Origin: Sarcocystis neurona
Lineage: Eukaryota > Apicomplexa > Conoidasida > Eucoccidiorida > Sarcocystidae
Reading direction: 5' to 3'
Length of the DNA stretch: 64,000 nt
NCBI GenBank assembly: GCA_000727475.1
Contig: KL647303.1
Coordinates: 28,408 to 92,407, forward strand
The translations under genes and the position numbers were made by a program. Positions 24,401 through 38,042 of this stretch are shown here, in pieces (positions within the stretch are counted from its first letter, which is position 1; the number at the start of each line of letters is the position of its first letter). Below the pieces are notes generated by a model. The model had not been told where the DNA came from. It searched no databases and saw nothing but the letters and a program-made list of their open reading frames with translations.

Positions 24401-25908
24401 ATTGCACATCCGTTGCCGTGTCACTTCTTAGACACGCGAAAAACCAACCCGTCATTCCTAGTGGATGGCTTCTGCGTCTCTCTGTCCGCCGAAAACCTAT
24501 TTACATGACCCTCGTCCACACGAGTCTTCTTGAACGGCAATTCTGCATTGACGTAGAGCTGCGGTCGTGGCTACACACAGACTTGTAAATATTGTTGATA
24601 CACGCTTATGGACATGCACCCAAACCAAGGCTACCAATCTTGACATACGCTAGCATGTAGTGACCTAGTCTGGCAACATACAAGGGCTACAGGCGACAGA
24701 GTGTCTCAGCGTGTGGTGCATCGTCATCTGCAGTAACTAAGTGAAATCGTACCCACCCGAAATACACCTTTTGAAGGAGTTGAGCGCACACCGTACGAGG
24801 CGTGCACCTCCGTCTAGTAAGGCATATGCATTGTCAAGAGCTGAATTTTACTTCTTTGTACAGACGACTATGCTACAGACTCAGGTACAACAGAGTACCT
24901 CTACAAATTTGTACGAAGTTCCATCAAAGGGTGCGACTCAGGTATTGTTTAAATACACGGAAGGAACGTCTGGTGTCATGGATGACAAAGACTGCATGCA
25001 GACAAACATAGAACCATCGATGACTCGCAAGTGCTGTGCTCCACATTCGTTCTTGGGGCCACGTAAGGCTACGTACACGGTTTTGCTCACGGTGCTATCT
25101 GCATAGAAATTCAGGGTGTCACAAGCAGGCTTCGCTTTCTCATCTAATGGTGGCTCTGTTCAAGAAATGAAGGAATAGATGTTGCCGCCTCTGCAGTCGA
25201 ACGTTACACTTCTCTCATTTACTGTACGGCCACATGGCGCTGCGAATGAGGAAGGCGTTGTCAGGCCGTTCGCACCTTTCGGTGGTGAGCTGGTTACGCT
25301 CGAAATGTAGAAATTTGTGCCTACTCACTCACTCGTTGGGTGGCCCCTCTGGAAAAGTGAGGGAGGGTAGTAGTGGTCTTTATTAGTTGGGTACAAGTTT
25401 GAAGGGAAAAAATACAGTGAATCAGAACCTGTGGAGATTGACGACAAAATTGTGGAGCAGCTTGTACGGGCAGGACACCTGTATATGTGTGCTTGTGGAG
25501 ACAGTCCAATTATTACACCTGTGACAACTATGCCCGTCCTGTGGTATTTCGAGAAGACGACAACGTAGATGCACGCGTTCGCCTTTCTTTACCAACAGGC
25601 AAGGCGCCCGTGTAAATCCTAGGGAGGCGAATGCAGTACGCACAAATAAGGCCACGGTACACATGTGCGGAGGAGAAGGAAGAATACTTGTCACACAGTA
25701 GACCATGACATGCACATTTGTACTGAGAAAAGGAATGCTTGTACGGATTTCGGTCGCATTCAGAAATGTGCACACGAGCGCCTTGCGAACGCTACTGTAC
25801 ATAACTACGAGAGTAAGGCCACGTACCAGGCGAAAAGCGACCTTATGTATCCGTTAAAGCATGCGCAGATTACGGAGACTTCCTCAGTGTGCGCGTTGAG
25901 ACAGGCAC

Positions 25909-25951
<43 letters not shown>

Positions 25952-28900
25952 GCACTCTCTGTATCTGTGCTGTGCTGGATGTGTAGCTTTTGTGTCTACG
26001 TTACGTCTACAGAGCTGGCAATACGCAGGGTGGCGTGACACGTGAAAGTTTGCGCAGTAACGGAGCATGTGCTCCGTTACATTCTGCAACATCTGACCCA
26101 GACGGCAACATCACGCCAGGTAAGTGGACTCATCACAGTACTGCGCACACGACGAGTAGCACACGACGGAAAACGCATCCCATCCTGATGGGCCACATCT
26201 CGTTTTCCTTTGCAACCCTTAAAGCGACCGTCGCCACAGGTACCACAACAGCAGTGGGTCAAAAAGATGTCAACCGAAAGGAGTAACGTAACACTACAGA
26301 CTTGCAAAGGACTTGACGGTGGCTGTATAAGGAGCGCCGCCTCCGTAGTGCCCTCTGCGTCATGACGTGCAGAAGGTGAAACCAATGAAGAAATAGATAT
26401 CTTATGTCACATGGCATGAGGGCTTCTCGAATGAAAGAAGCTAAACACGCCACCAAGAAGCATTCCCGCATACTCGCAGTTTATACTCTGCGTATGCGCA
26501 GGCAATCACCTGTGTGTGCATAAAGCCTTACGTTCTTTGTCACTGCTGCAGCTGACATGAAGTTTAGTTGACAAACGTGTGCATTGCAAACTTCAAACGC
26601 ATTGTATTCGGGCAGACAGTCTCCCCTTAATCTCTGCACGCTGGTGCAATTCTGTTTTTTCGGCGGATGAAACCGCGCTGCAGCTTCGGTGATTCCTCCC
26701 GTATACAGTCGAACAGTCCGAAACTGCGTGATCTGTATCCCTGCGTTCTTCGCCTCTTTTGTAAACTGGCGAAACCTCTTTAATCAGCTGCGTATACTAG
26801 CGGTCTACTGACCTCTGTGACACCTCAAAAATCCAGTCGTGCTTGCTGTCGTAGTAGAACGCCTTTTCAAGCGTCCGTGACAACACCCAGTACGCTGGGT
26901 AACTGGACCCTCACTGTGTGCTCCTACACTGACACACTGTGATATTCTTCAAGTATCCTTTATTGGAAAACTCATTCAGGACGCCGGCAAAACGATTGGG
27001 ACCTTACAAAGTTTCTCGAATTGGAAGCGTGCTTCCTGCTGCATTGTCCGTTCCGTCTCTTCTACACTGCCTGAGCCGTGCGTCGACTTCGTCTCCTAAG
27101 CTTTCGCCCTCCTACCGTGAGTAGGCGTCTCCCTCAGGAGCGTGTGCATGTCCTCTTCCCCTGTTATTTTGCTTCTTCCACAGCTTCCAGCGGTCCACTT
27201 TTGTTAATGGGAGCGCCTGCGTCAGACTGTCTGTCCGTTCCGTGACCCACACGCACTTGCTCAAGACGAAAAGACACATTCCTCTGCCCACCGTTTGACA
27301 GGTGGTCGTCAGTGGCGCTCTGCGATCCTCTTCTACTCTCACGCGGCTTCAGTCGCTGCCCAAGAAGCATAGGCTTGAACAGAAAAATCGAGACGATGAG
27401 GAAGGGTCGTACACAGAAGTTCGCGCATACTTGTCGGTCTGGACTATCTGTCATGGCCGCAAAGGACAGCCGTAAGGACCGTTTTGAGCGCTGGTTTGGT
27501 CCGCGTCGGAAAACGTTGACTTGATCTGTTCGCAGTATCCAATTCTCTGCGCTAGTCTTCAGTGTCGTAAACGTGCCGCGTGCTTTCGAGGCATAACAGT
27601 CCCGCTAGAGGTACGTGTCAGTGTAGCTAAACTCTTCCTGCGCACAAGTGTATTTTTGTGGTACTCATCCGCCGTGACTGCGGCGCACACACAAGTCCAT
27701 GTTACCCCCTCGTGTCGTTGTGAGTTAGCGGATAGTCACAAGAGTGGCGTGGAGACAGCACTCTGCGCAGCTAACAAAACATTCTCACCCCCACGTAGAC
27801 CACGTACCAGCTCGAGGTCCTACAACTGACCTAGCTCTGGTTCGCAGCGTCTGGATTTGCCGGCTGGAGAGTGTCTTCGCCCGAATGGAATGAATTTCTT
27901 GATGCCTGTTTCTTCAAAAGGTAAGGGGGATCAACACCATCCACATCTTTGTCTCGCGGCACTACGGCATCAACAGAGGCTCTCACACTCTGCAAAACTT
28001 TCCTTCACCGTAGCGCTGCAGCATAACCGCAGCCTGAGTGACCTCACCGCAGTCTACACAGGGCTGCATTTTCCCTACAAGCGCTTGCCACTGTTCTCTT
28101 TCACACGATTTGTCGTCTTCTTGGGCACCCGTCAGTTCTGAGGGATCAAACGACGTGGCCAGCTGTCACCGGAAGGCTGTCGTGTGCCTCACTCCATTTC
28201 AGAGGGCTAAACTACGGTATGAATCTCTCCGTCCAGGCGCAGGAATGCATACGAATTCGTACACGTGTGTTTACTTTCTTATACGTCAGAAACGGGAAAA
28301 TGCGTCTCAGCAGAAACTCGCAATTAGAAGTCCATGTATGACGTTCACGGGAGTGAATCATCGAAAGCATTCATGTGCACCACGTAGGTGTTAAATCAGC
28401 CTTGTAACCAGAAAAGCGCACCTCAGCGGATGACAGGGAATTGGCTGGTTGTTGTTCACTTGTGTCTAAATCGACTTGGTATCCGTTGACCTCAGAAGGC
28501 TGAGAGAATTAACCACACCCAGACGCAGGGTCTCGATGTTGCTGCCTTACTGCTTCATCACACTGAATGTTTGTACACATAATGGAGTGCGTAAACTACT
28601 TCACATCCCCGGCAAATTAGGTTAGCACAGACACGACACCAGGACACTCGGTGTCCCCACCGTGTGGCGGTCGGCGCGTCCTGCGCTGGTACGCGGGAAC
28701 CCACGGATTCACTTTTGACAACTTTGGGTGAAGTTAGAGTTTTCCACAAAGCTGTTCTACGTGTTTGACACTGGTATGTGGCCGGCTTGGGGAGAACGCG
28801 TGTCCCAATTCAGCCCAGCATCCTCCACCTTCAACATAGCTACCGACGTATAGACTAGACTCTAACCTTTGGGGCACCTGAGCGATGCAAACCCCTCTAG

Positions 28901-29421
28901 GCACGTCTTAAACTTCGGGGGACTTCACCGACGCACAACTGGCTTTACGCGCATTAAACGCGGGAGAACCGGCGAGAAACACATGTAAACAGCAAGAATC
29001 AGGGTGTTCAGAATGGATTACTGGGGCGTCTGGGTGGTACAAGGAGACAAAAATGTGCTTGTATTTTCTAGAATTAATCTTCTTTCTCAATCCTAGAAAC
29101 AACCTACAGTCGTTAGAGCCGCGCCCTGTAGCTGCGACTCTGCAGCAACCAGGTGTAGAGCGTTCAACATCACTACGTAGAAAACTGTCACCATGTGCTC
29201 CCGTGTGTATATTTAGTCCCATATGTATACCGGCATATATATATATATGCGACTCGACAAACAGCATCACCATCTGCACCCGTGTGTGCTTGATAGATAT
29301 GCATATATATATATAGATATATATACATACACTTGTAAAGCAAGTGAGAAGGAGGTGGAGATATGCGGGGGACATCGTGAAGTTGTGCGCCCCAACGGTC
29401 CACCTTTTCCTGATGACGTAC
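21491..29421. other. Intergenic, repeat-poor segment between SMC2 and the coiled-coil gene
   Basis: Base composition becomes balanced and trinucleotide islands stop near 21.9 kb. The one clear repeat is the (GT)n run at 25912-25950. Open frames reach only 85-130 codons, with no recognised domain, biased composition or splice-supported extension. The 3' end of the coiled-coil gene probably lies somewhere in 28.5-29.4 kb. Confidence 0.6.
25912..25950. repeat. (GT)n microsatellite
   Basis: 39 bases of uninterrupted TG/GT in the otherwise repeat-poor segment. Confidence 0.97.
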
Positions 29422-29507
29422 CTGCAACGCGGAGTTTCCGGGTTCTGCAGGAGCTGGCTCCTGTTGTTCAGAGCTTCTACGGATGGCATATCCAATAATT
29501 TCACTGG
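29422..29507 (-). CDS. Possible coiled-coil gene exon 4
   Basis: 86 nt between acceptor caaatgcag|CCAGTG and donor TTGCAG|gtacgt. In the phase left by exon 3 it reads SSEIIGYAIRRSSEQQEPAP. A second open reading of the same bases (PVKLLDMPSVEALNNRSQLL) would need a different exon 3 donor, so both the exon and its frame are provisional. Confidence 0.35.
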
Positions 29508-32500
29508 CTGCATTTGTCATACAAAGGGCACTGGTGTTGCAGCACAACTGTACATACCATCGGTACACACGTGTGCACACTGTACACTGATGGACGGCAG
29601 AAGGCTTCGTTGAACACGTCTCACAAAATGATCTCTTCCTGCCCTATACGCATGTCAAAGGCATGTGCGGCGCGTAAAGTACGTCACCGCCCCCCTAGCG
29701 TGCTCCACTACGAATTGTCTTGGTCTCTTTCTCTTATTCACTGGTTTCCTCTAGGTCGTTTAACGTGTGGAGCGCTCTGACAACGAAGTGCCGGACTGTC
29801 TTGGCGTGAAGCGTGATATTCAGCAGCATCCTCCGGCTTGCGCACGTATCACTCTTTACTTACCAAGAGGAATCGCTGACCTTGAAATGCTTCCTTTCTG
29901 GCTGCGTGAAACTCCCCTAGTGTGATATACACAATTGAGTGGATGCAGCCGGTGATGCGTCACGCATAAATGTAACCTACGCTGTGGCAGCTGTAGTATT
30001 TTTTATCTTACAGGGGTACAGGTGTCCCTGTTCACATCACTCTCGTTCGTGTCCCAATATACTCTGTGTACACATTCCTGCGAAGTACAAGCATGAGTCC
30101 CTGGCTACGCTGGTACGAGAAGGGCCCTGTAAACAGCAGGTGAACGTCAGATGCATGCCAACTTCTAGGCTGAGGGCACACCCCGTTTTTATTGTGGAAG
30201 GTTTGAGGGAAGAGGAATCCCAGTGGAAGGTTGGAAGCTTACACAGTGCAGAGCGTTCTTCAGTCTCTTTTTCTTCTAGAACCTGGTAGCCGTCGTTGGT
30301 GCGTCGTTCTTCCTTTACCTCTTCCCCTCTCTCTGGTACGCTCGTCATGAGGTTGCCAGCAAGCAAAGGTGCTGAGCTTGCTATTCCTGTTCCTTCTTCG
30401 TCGGGATGTGCATTCAATTCAGTCGCGGTAGCAGCCTTTGCTTGTGAGGCGTCCTGTTCCCCCCCATCTGATTTTGAGACGTCGGGAGACGTCTCCTGCA
30501 CTGCAAAATTTGCAGCTTCTGTCCGCACTTTGGATGACTCAGCGATAAGCTGACTCGAGGGGCTCTTCTTCAGGCCTGACTTTGGCACATCCCGTGACGT
30601 AGGATTCCTTGTCCCTTTTAATACTGATGTGGAGAATGGTGTACTTTGGCTACCAAACGATTGCGTTGATATATTTTTCTCCGATCTTTTCCCAACAACC
30701 ACGTCCTTGACATGATGTGTTTTGGTCGTTACAGGACTGTCCGATTTTTGCAGACCATTATGGGGTGGCGCGTGGCACTGCAGAAAGAAGGAAGCGTAAG
30801 CCTGATGCACCTCGTACGCTTGTCGTAGTGAAGTGAGGAGGTTGACAGTCTACCACACACTGGCTAGTTCCAAGGACTGCAGACGTTCTGCCGAATCCCG
30901 TTGACTGCCATTAGGTCATCGGTGCGTTTCGGAATATGCATAGGTTGTGCACCGGTGTAGAAGTGAAGGGCAGTTGAGCGTCACAGTCAACTTTTGCGGC
31001 GATAGCGCTGGCAGTTCTAGCAAGCAAATGACAACCGAAGAGCTCTGTGTATTCCTGAGGTTCAACTATTGCACTTCAACACTGAGGTGAAACTTCTGGA
31101 GCTTCTCGCTAGGAATGATGGCGGAGTTTAGCGGTGGGGGCGAACGTACGCTTCCACGGAGGGCCACAGCATTGCACGACTGGCATATCGGCACAAGAGG
31201 TAGCCACAGACAGTCGTCATCCTCGAGAAGTAACTGAGTGTCAGAAGGCTTCAATAAGATGCGAAGTCAGAACTAATACACCACAGCTCAAAAGCATACA
31301 TTCGCTTGCCACAGTGTGAGCTCCACCCGACGTACACGTCTGCAAATCACGCTAAGGAAATTCCGCTGCGCGTAAACGACAGATCCGTCATCTTTAAATT
31401 GAGAGAACAAGCTCGACTTGAAGCGCTCAGTGCCTTTCACGTGCGAGACCGAAAGCCGCTGGTAGACGAAGCGCGCTTACGAGGAAGCCCGTCCACCTCT
31501 TCATCCATCCAGAAGTACAGTCAATTCACCGAGGCTACCGTTACTTCTGTCAGTTTGTTACCTACTATACGAAATCAATGGCTACTTATGTATGCGCTTG
31601 TAATAATTACTTGCAAAACCACCAGACGACCTGCAGTTTCGTTGTGGGTAGTAGTGTCGGCAAGTGTCGTCAAGGTTCCACGAAATTAGCGAACACCACC
31701 ACGTGCACCCTTGTAAAACACCTAGAAAGTGAGTAATACAGGACGGCTGCTACTTCCAGCGAATCCGCTACCACCAACAATCTACGTGGTTCTGGGAGAA
31801 ATCTCTTTTTCGCCACGCCGTCCCAGTTTGATGTCTCGCAGTGGAACGTTACGTTGCTTTCCCCCTCGTAATGACTCCAGCTCCGAAGGCTTACTCAAAG
31901 TAAATATGTACTACTGAAGAGTCGGGTATTACACAGCTTTCTGCTGCATCCGCGTCCGTAGGTGCACACGGAGTTTGCCTCTCTGCTAATGTAGAAGCTT
32001 AGCAACGCGGTCTGCAATCCCACCTGCTGCGCGTGCAACGGTATCTTCATACATCATATATGCAGCTCCAGATATACGACGCTTGGAGTCTTACAAGCTG
32101 ACCGTCCGGCGAAGGCTTCTTTTCTTCGTCAGTGGCACGTGGAATGGTGCCTAGTTTTTGCTGTTCTCCGGATGAGTCTCCCAGAGCACCGGGAAGAGGG
32201 GGCACTGAGGGCGGAACTTTGGACTTCTGCGTTCCTGGCACGGGGCTGGCCGGTGAGGAACCAGTGTAAACTTTAGGTCGCACGTTTTTGTATGAGTGAA
32301 TTTCACGTTCGTGCGTTGACGTTGACGAGCCGTCTGCTGTTCGGTATGACGTGGGGAGTCTGTTTAAGTGCTCTTGTATGTGGTGCGCAAGGCGGCTGGC
32401 CTCAATTCTGAGGCGGAAATGTTTCTGGCTAAGCGTATCAGCTTCTTTGTTTAAGACGCTAACGTGCCCTCGGAGCTCCGTAATTTGCCGCTCGTGTTCG

Positions 32501-34386
32501 CGATGCATATTGTGGCGCTTTAGATTCAATCCTGCAATTGTGCGAGCAAGCGATGCATTTTGTCTTTCTTGTTCGTGGACCTCTTTGCTGCCGCGACGGG
32601 GATGCATGTGCGAAAGCGTACTTGTGTCCACGTCGTTTGCTTCCACGAGCACAAGCAACTCGTCGTACTTCTCTTTCAGCACATCGTGCCGCTCTTTCAC
32701 TTTGCTCAGGGTAACCTCGCTTTGCTTCGCTGCTTCCTTCAGTTGAGTATTGCGATCACTTTGGATGCAAATCTGCAGGATGTGTGCAACACCAGAACAG
32801 TGAGGAGCGCTGCCACCCGCCAGACGTCTTTTTCACCATCGGCTAGAAACCCCCACACATACGGCTATGGGCACACTTTCCTGTGTAGTTTACTCCAACT
32901 GAAGATTCAATTTTGAAACGGATGTCTCTTTGTGCTAGAGGGGAAAAAAGCAAGTCAACAACGAATTTATTCACTCCAACTGTACACGCAGCACCGGGTT
33001 CGTATATTCGTGTAAATAGACGCTAATAATATCTCTTCTTCCACGAGACCGGAAACGGCTAGATCTTCGAGAAACGGGTGTACAGTTGTCGGCGACGTAG
33101 CTACGGTTCCTCGTGAGGTAGACGACGTGTGCATCAGTAGGCACACGGTTCATAGCTTTCAGTGTGTATTAATAGTGCTTTGCCTAGATTTAGGGAGTCA
33201 GACCAGCCATAAACGATACGCGGAAGCAGCTACCGCATACTTACTGCCTGATGCTTCTTCGCTTGAGTGGAACAACAGAGGCATGAACACAAGAATTCTG
33301 TATCTCAAATTTAATGTGCAAGGCAATTTCGCAAGAGAATGGAAACTTCAACTGAGATAACGTATGCGCCTGTAGTGGAAGTCTGTGGAATTGGTTAGCT
33401 GCCCTTCTTGCGTCTTGGCTAGGGAGCAAGCGTCGCGGGAACGAGTTTTCGACGGGACCTTCACAGAATCTGCCATTAGTTTGCCAAGGAGCTTCTTCGT
33501 TTCTTGCGACTTTTGAACCATTGGGCGTTCTGTGAGACACGTGGGACTGGTACCCTACTGTGCAAGGTTAGAAATCGTCGCGTTGTGGGGGCATATGTGC
33601 TTGGTTGCTTTTCTCGCACTTCTAATTGCGAAAAGAGTAACGATTCAGCGCAGTTGACTTCCTGGAAAACTACTGTAGAAGCGCTCTGTACATTAACTGG
33701 AAAGATCTTTTTTCGTCTCGATGCGTTGCTCCAGCTACCAGGGCCGAAAGCGCACTGACCTCTTGAGCGATATGTTCTCGTTCCTTTAAGAGCCTGTTGA
33801 TGACGCATTCGGATCCTTTGGCTTCTCCCTCCAAAAACCTTCCGACACGATTGTTGGCGCCGTCTTTTTTCCTGTTCTCCCTGTTAAGCAAAGTCACTTC
33901 GTTCTCTAGTCTCTGCAATTTGCTGTATAAATAGACAGAGTACTGCGGTTCGGTAGCTCTCTTGAGCATCTTTTCCAGAGCAGCACCGTCTCGCTCGCTG
34001 ATTTGTACAGCTTTCTGCAAAGCAATAACGTTCTCATCGGTGGAGCTATAGTTTCTCCTAGTCACAGAGCGATGTTCGTGCCTCTTCTTGCGCACCGCAG
34101 CTTCTAGCTCTTGCATTTTTCTCCTACTCGCTTGTATTTTCTCTAGCATTGCAAGAAGCCTTGCATTTTCCTCCACTTGGTCGCGTTTTTCAGTACTCTC
34201 TTCTGCTTCTCTCAGTTCTTTCAGAAGTACCTCAGCAGCAGCGCACAGATCACGCGCTTCTGGAACGTCTTTGAGACGTGCGCTGGATGACCTAGAATAA
34301 GCTTCCCCAGAAACTTGGTCAGGCCCAGAAGCTGCCGCAGCGGGCACTCGGGAGGAACTGCACCTTTTGCTGCTTCCCAGATCCAT
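29422..34386 (-). CDS. Coiled-coil protein of unknown family (4 exons modelled, 3' end unresolved)
   Basis: Exons 34386-33760, 32772-32095, 30777-30243 and 29507-29422 join in phase and give 642 codons without a stop. ATG at 34386 follows an in-frame TGA and has G at -3 and +4. A Ser-rich N-terminus of about 45 residues is followed by coiled coil (LLKELREAEESTEKRDQVEE, LENEVTLLNRENRKKDG). The coil continues across the first junction (EREHIAQE joined to ICIQSDRNTQLKEAAK) to about residue 340, where a Pro/Ser-rich tail starts (SSPASPVPGTQKSKVPPSVP). Exon 3 is Ser/Lys/Glu-rich and probably disordered. Such proteins are often centrosomal, basal-body or cytoskeletal in apicomplexans, but that is inference. 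The last exon is not established; AGTCGC to TAA at 29139-29113 is one weak candidate in the right phase. Confidence 0.6.
30243..30777 (-). CDS. Coiled-coil gene exon 3 (disordered region)
   Basis: The acceptor ctttctgcag|TGCCACGCG follows a pyrimidine tract. It runs through Ser/Thr/Lys-rich sequence (SSQLIAESSKVRTEA, EERGEEVKEE-like charge runs) to CTGT|gtaagc in phase 1. It is consistent with a disordered part of the same protein; no domain is visible. Confidence 0.5.
32095..32772 (-). CDS. Coiled-coil gene exon 2
   Basis: 226 codons between acceptor cacatcctgcag|ATTTGC and donor CAGCTT|gtaaga. KVKERHDVLKEKYDELLVLV and HERQITELRGHVSVLNKEAD are coiled coil. The last 90 residues are Pro/Ser/Lys-rich. 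Confidence 0.7.
33760..34386 (-). CDS. Coiled-coil gene exon 1
   Basis: 209 codons ending GCTCAAGAG|gtcagt. After MDLGSSKRCSSSRVP the sequence is charged with regular leucine spacing, for example LLAMLEKIQASRRKMQELE. It is the strongest non-repeat coding signal in the repeat-poor segment. Confidence 0.72.
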
Positions 34387-37300
34387 TGCTCATACTGTGT
34401 GCGAAGAAGTCGTCTTTTGCTGACTCCTTGTCCTTGTTTAGTAGATAAACACGAGGCCAAACAGGTGATCCTGGTTAGCAGCGTACGGCCGCACTCCTTG
34501 CGCGCATGCTGTGATATCCTTCCTGCCTTTCGTATTCCGTACTTAACTGCGAACGTGAAGCTTTTCTGCTCCCCTCTACAACATTTCGCAAACATTTCTG
34601 GTCGCAGCTACCGACAGGCTTTCTCTGATAGTAGAGCCGACGGCGACTTCCTCGGCGGTTTGTTGTGAACAGCCACATGCGCGCCAAGATTGCTTCACTA
34701 TTCTCTCTTGGGATCTCTATGCATTGCCACCGAAAGGGCCTCGCTGACACCTGCATGCTCTAACTTCAGACGGGGCTGCGGCGAACGGTGTACAGGCGAC
34801 CAGAAAGCCCACGCCACGCGTACTTCCACAACTTTGTTTCTGGCAAGGTGCGTGCTACGCTTCGCAGCCTCGTCTGATCGATTGGTTGTGGCCAGCTGTT
34901 AAGACTAGCGCGTTTCACAGAGAAAATAACGTCGGAAACAAGTCCGCTAATCGACATGGGAATGTCCCCCCACGAAAAGTCGCAGGCCCACTTACCATAG
35001 GCTTGCGAATCAAAGAAAGAATTTCAGCAGCACCAGCATTCCACAGCACTCAGGATGTCAAGCTTGGTCAGAGACTCGGTTTTCTTTCGAGAACACCTTT
35101 ACGAAGGATGTGTAGCAGTAAACAGCTTGATACGTCACTGTAACCTCCCAAGCTGCTGAAGGGGCTGTTACCTCGTACCGCACGCCTACCACAGTCACAC
35201 TTCTGTGTCTAACAGCCAGTTTGCCAGGCTTCGTCGGTACTTACTTCGAAGGCCACAGATGAATTGTGAATATCTACATTCTAATCTGGTGCAGGTCAAT
35301 GATGTCCCGCACGTGCAGGTAATGCAATTTTCTTCTGTGAAGCAACATTCCATGGGCAGCCTCGCACCTGGTGAGAGCTGTAAAGACCCAGTGCATGCGT
35401 GGTTGACACGTGTTCATAGCTTACACAGTGAGACGTCGAGTTCACACGCGACAAAATCATCGAATTCGGTTGAACTGTCTCTCTCCATGGAACGGAATAC
35501 GCGGTAGCAAGCGTACACCTGATTGTGCCACACGCACGATTGTGAGGTAGGAGGCGTACGCATCACTGTGCCACACGCAGGGCTCGCAAGCAGACTGACG
35601 ACAGTGCTTCGAAACTCGGGTCAGGAAAGCACCTGGTATGGCTTGCCTTCTGAAATACAGTTAGAGTCCTGCTCGATGGCGTATACACAGCGCAACGTAG
35701 AACTAGACGTCGTCAGTAAACCTCAGACACGATTTGGCTGTTGCAGCTCTGATCCTCTCTCGTGCTAGCTATTCTGCGTGCACACGTCTACAGAAAGGAT
35801 CCAAGACACACTCTGACTACGACGCATAGATACGAGACCGTAATCGTGTGTGTGGAAGTTTGTGTAAACACATATATATATATATACATATGTCGGAAGG
35901 CACGCCGCAGCAGGTGGTCGAGCAGAAGCTGTCACAACTCTGCAAGTGCGAAATTGGGAACGCTTGTTCTGCATCATGTGCATCTTACATACTGCAGGGG
36001 GCAAGGCAGCATTTTCTGTCAAAGCGTCACAGAATATGCCCCAGATGGCAGCTTCCTTTTGCACATGCATTTCCATATACAACAATCGACAATACGTCAG
36101 ACATCGTAAACAAAATGTGGATACCTGTTTTTACAGTCGAAAAAGTGTGGACCTACAGATGTGTAGGTTGCTTCTTCAACCTCTAGGACAGGAGGGCGTT
36201 CAAATCCCCAATATTGCACATCATGGAACGACGAGGAAACTAGATTGTTCCCCTTCGCAATGAGAATGTGCCTATCGTAGCTGCCGTCTTGAGAGACGTT
36301 CTCGTATAGACGGCCTGCATTGCTCCTACTCACTTAAGTCAACGCTCTTCTTCCGTACCGAATTCTCGCTTTATTCTACAACCCAGCATCATCCTACTGA
36401 TCCCGCCTAAATCCACAAAACACAGAGAAGCACGCTATCACGACTTCTCACAACTTCGGCCAGCTACTCAGCTTTTCGCAGTCCCTACCTGCGTAGAGAT
36501 CTCTATTCACTGATATTCTTACACTTGCAGGCGGACAGGAACAGCAGGGAGCGTACGCAGATAGAACAAGTAGATACGTGCTCTGCTCGGTCTGCTGGGC
36601 ACACGTGCCAGAAACTGACTGCGATTTCAGATTCACTGCAGAATGACTCAGGCCGTCTGCGGAAACGCTGGGCTGTGCCGTCCAAGCCTCAGTGAAGGCA
36701 ACCCCATCACCAACCCCAAGTCAAAACAAGGTTACATATATTAAGGACGCTGTGCCTTCGCGCGTGCCCAAGCCTCCACCGCAAGCAAAAAATCTTTCTC
36801 ATGGCATACCAAGTTACGGGTGGGCTTATTCACTGATGACAATACGAATTGTCCCCCAGAAGCAAATGAGTCGTTGCTGCAGAATCTTTTAACACAATGC
36901 GTACGGCTAGTTTCAAGAAGGCCAATTAAGACCGCAAAGTAGTTTTTATTTTTCCTTGAATCCTGTGCAGGACATTTACGAGATAACGAAAACTCGCTCC
37001 GACGGCGTACACCTACAATGCATTAAGTGTCCCGCGGGTCTTTTGATACACTAGAAGAGGAGGCATATTCTCGGTACAAGACGTGGCCTTCAAGAGACTC
37101 ATCAGCCTCGCTCCTGAAGCATGCAGAAAATAGATGAAATATCTTTAGAAGTTGAAGTATGGCTGAGAAGTAGCCAACAACGAGTTCTTGTCAGCAAGGT
37201 GTTGCTAGGTGAACTAGCGTCTGTTTCAGGTCAGACTGACGGACTCTTGATCTACCATCCCTTTTATTCCCATCACTAAAGCAGTCTTCGGCATCGCCAC

Positions 37301-37928
37301 ACGTTACATAGGTGGTTATACTGAGACTGTACATAGCGTGAATGAAGGATACAGATAGGCTTCCTACAGGAGTGAACAACGGAGTAAATACAAATACGGT
37401 ATTATCTCCTATTCACCTGTACGGAGGACCAAAGCACCATTTCAGCTGCAGTACACCTTGTATAATATAGGGACAGTGCTGTGTAAATCGGCATAGGCAG
37501 AGGGGCCACCGTTCAAACTCAACAAAACAGAACCGTGGAAACTACAGAGGTTTCACGATTCTAGACGCTACTCGTCAATTTGAACACCTCCGTAGTCGGA
37601 GGCGGTCAAACTATACGAAAAATTCCTGCTGTGCACCCGATGACAAAGAAGCAAAACCACCTCATGAGCTGCTCACGCGCACTCCGCATCGACTGCAAGG
37701 TGCAGGTTTGGTTCAACTTCCGCACTATGCTACTCTCTGGGGGAGGGCGGAAAGTTCTACGAGTTGCTCTACACACCAGATGGGGCTACAGAGTCTGCAT
37801 TTCAAAGTGACAGCTTCTGGATGAACTCAGTTTCTTCCACCGTAGCACAAGTCGATTGAAGTGGAGGCGCGCAAGCAAACCAGAAACGCTCAGTCAAATT
37901 CTTCGCCGCTAACCAGTTCCACTTCTAC

Positions 37929-38042
37929 GGGTCTTATATACAAGTGTACCGATATTTGTTAACAATACACCTCACCAGCCTCCCCGGGTCTTATATGCAG
38001 GTGCACCGATATTTGTGAACAATGCACCTCACCAGCTTCCCC
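37929..38042. repeat. 57-bp tandem duplication
   Basis: Two copies of a unit beginning GGGTCTTATAT (positions 37929 and 37986) and ending CTCACCAGC. They differ at only a few positions, mainly A/G transitions, so the duplication is recent relative to its surroundings. Confidence 0.92.

Noticed and set aside
33361..33700. Extra exons between coiled-coil exons 1 and 2
   Set aside because: Several short open pieces have plausible acceptors but mismatched phases or early stops. Exons 1 and 2 join directly in phase with the coil continuing.
36185..36205. tRNA-like T-arm (GTTCAAATCCC)
   Set aside because: The flanking bases do not form a 5-bp stem, and no D or anticodon arm is visible at the right distance.
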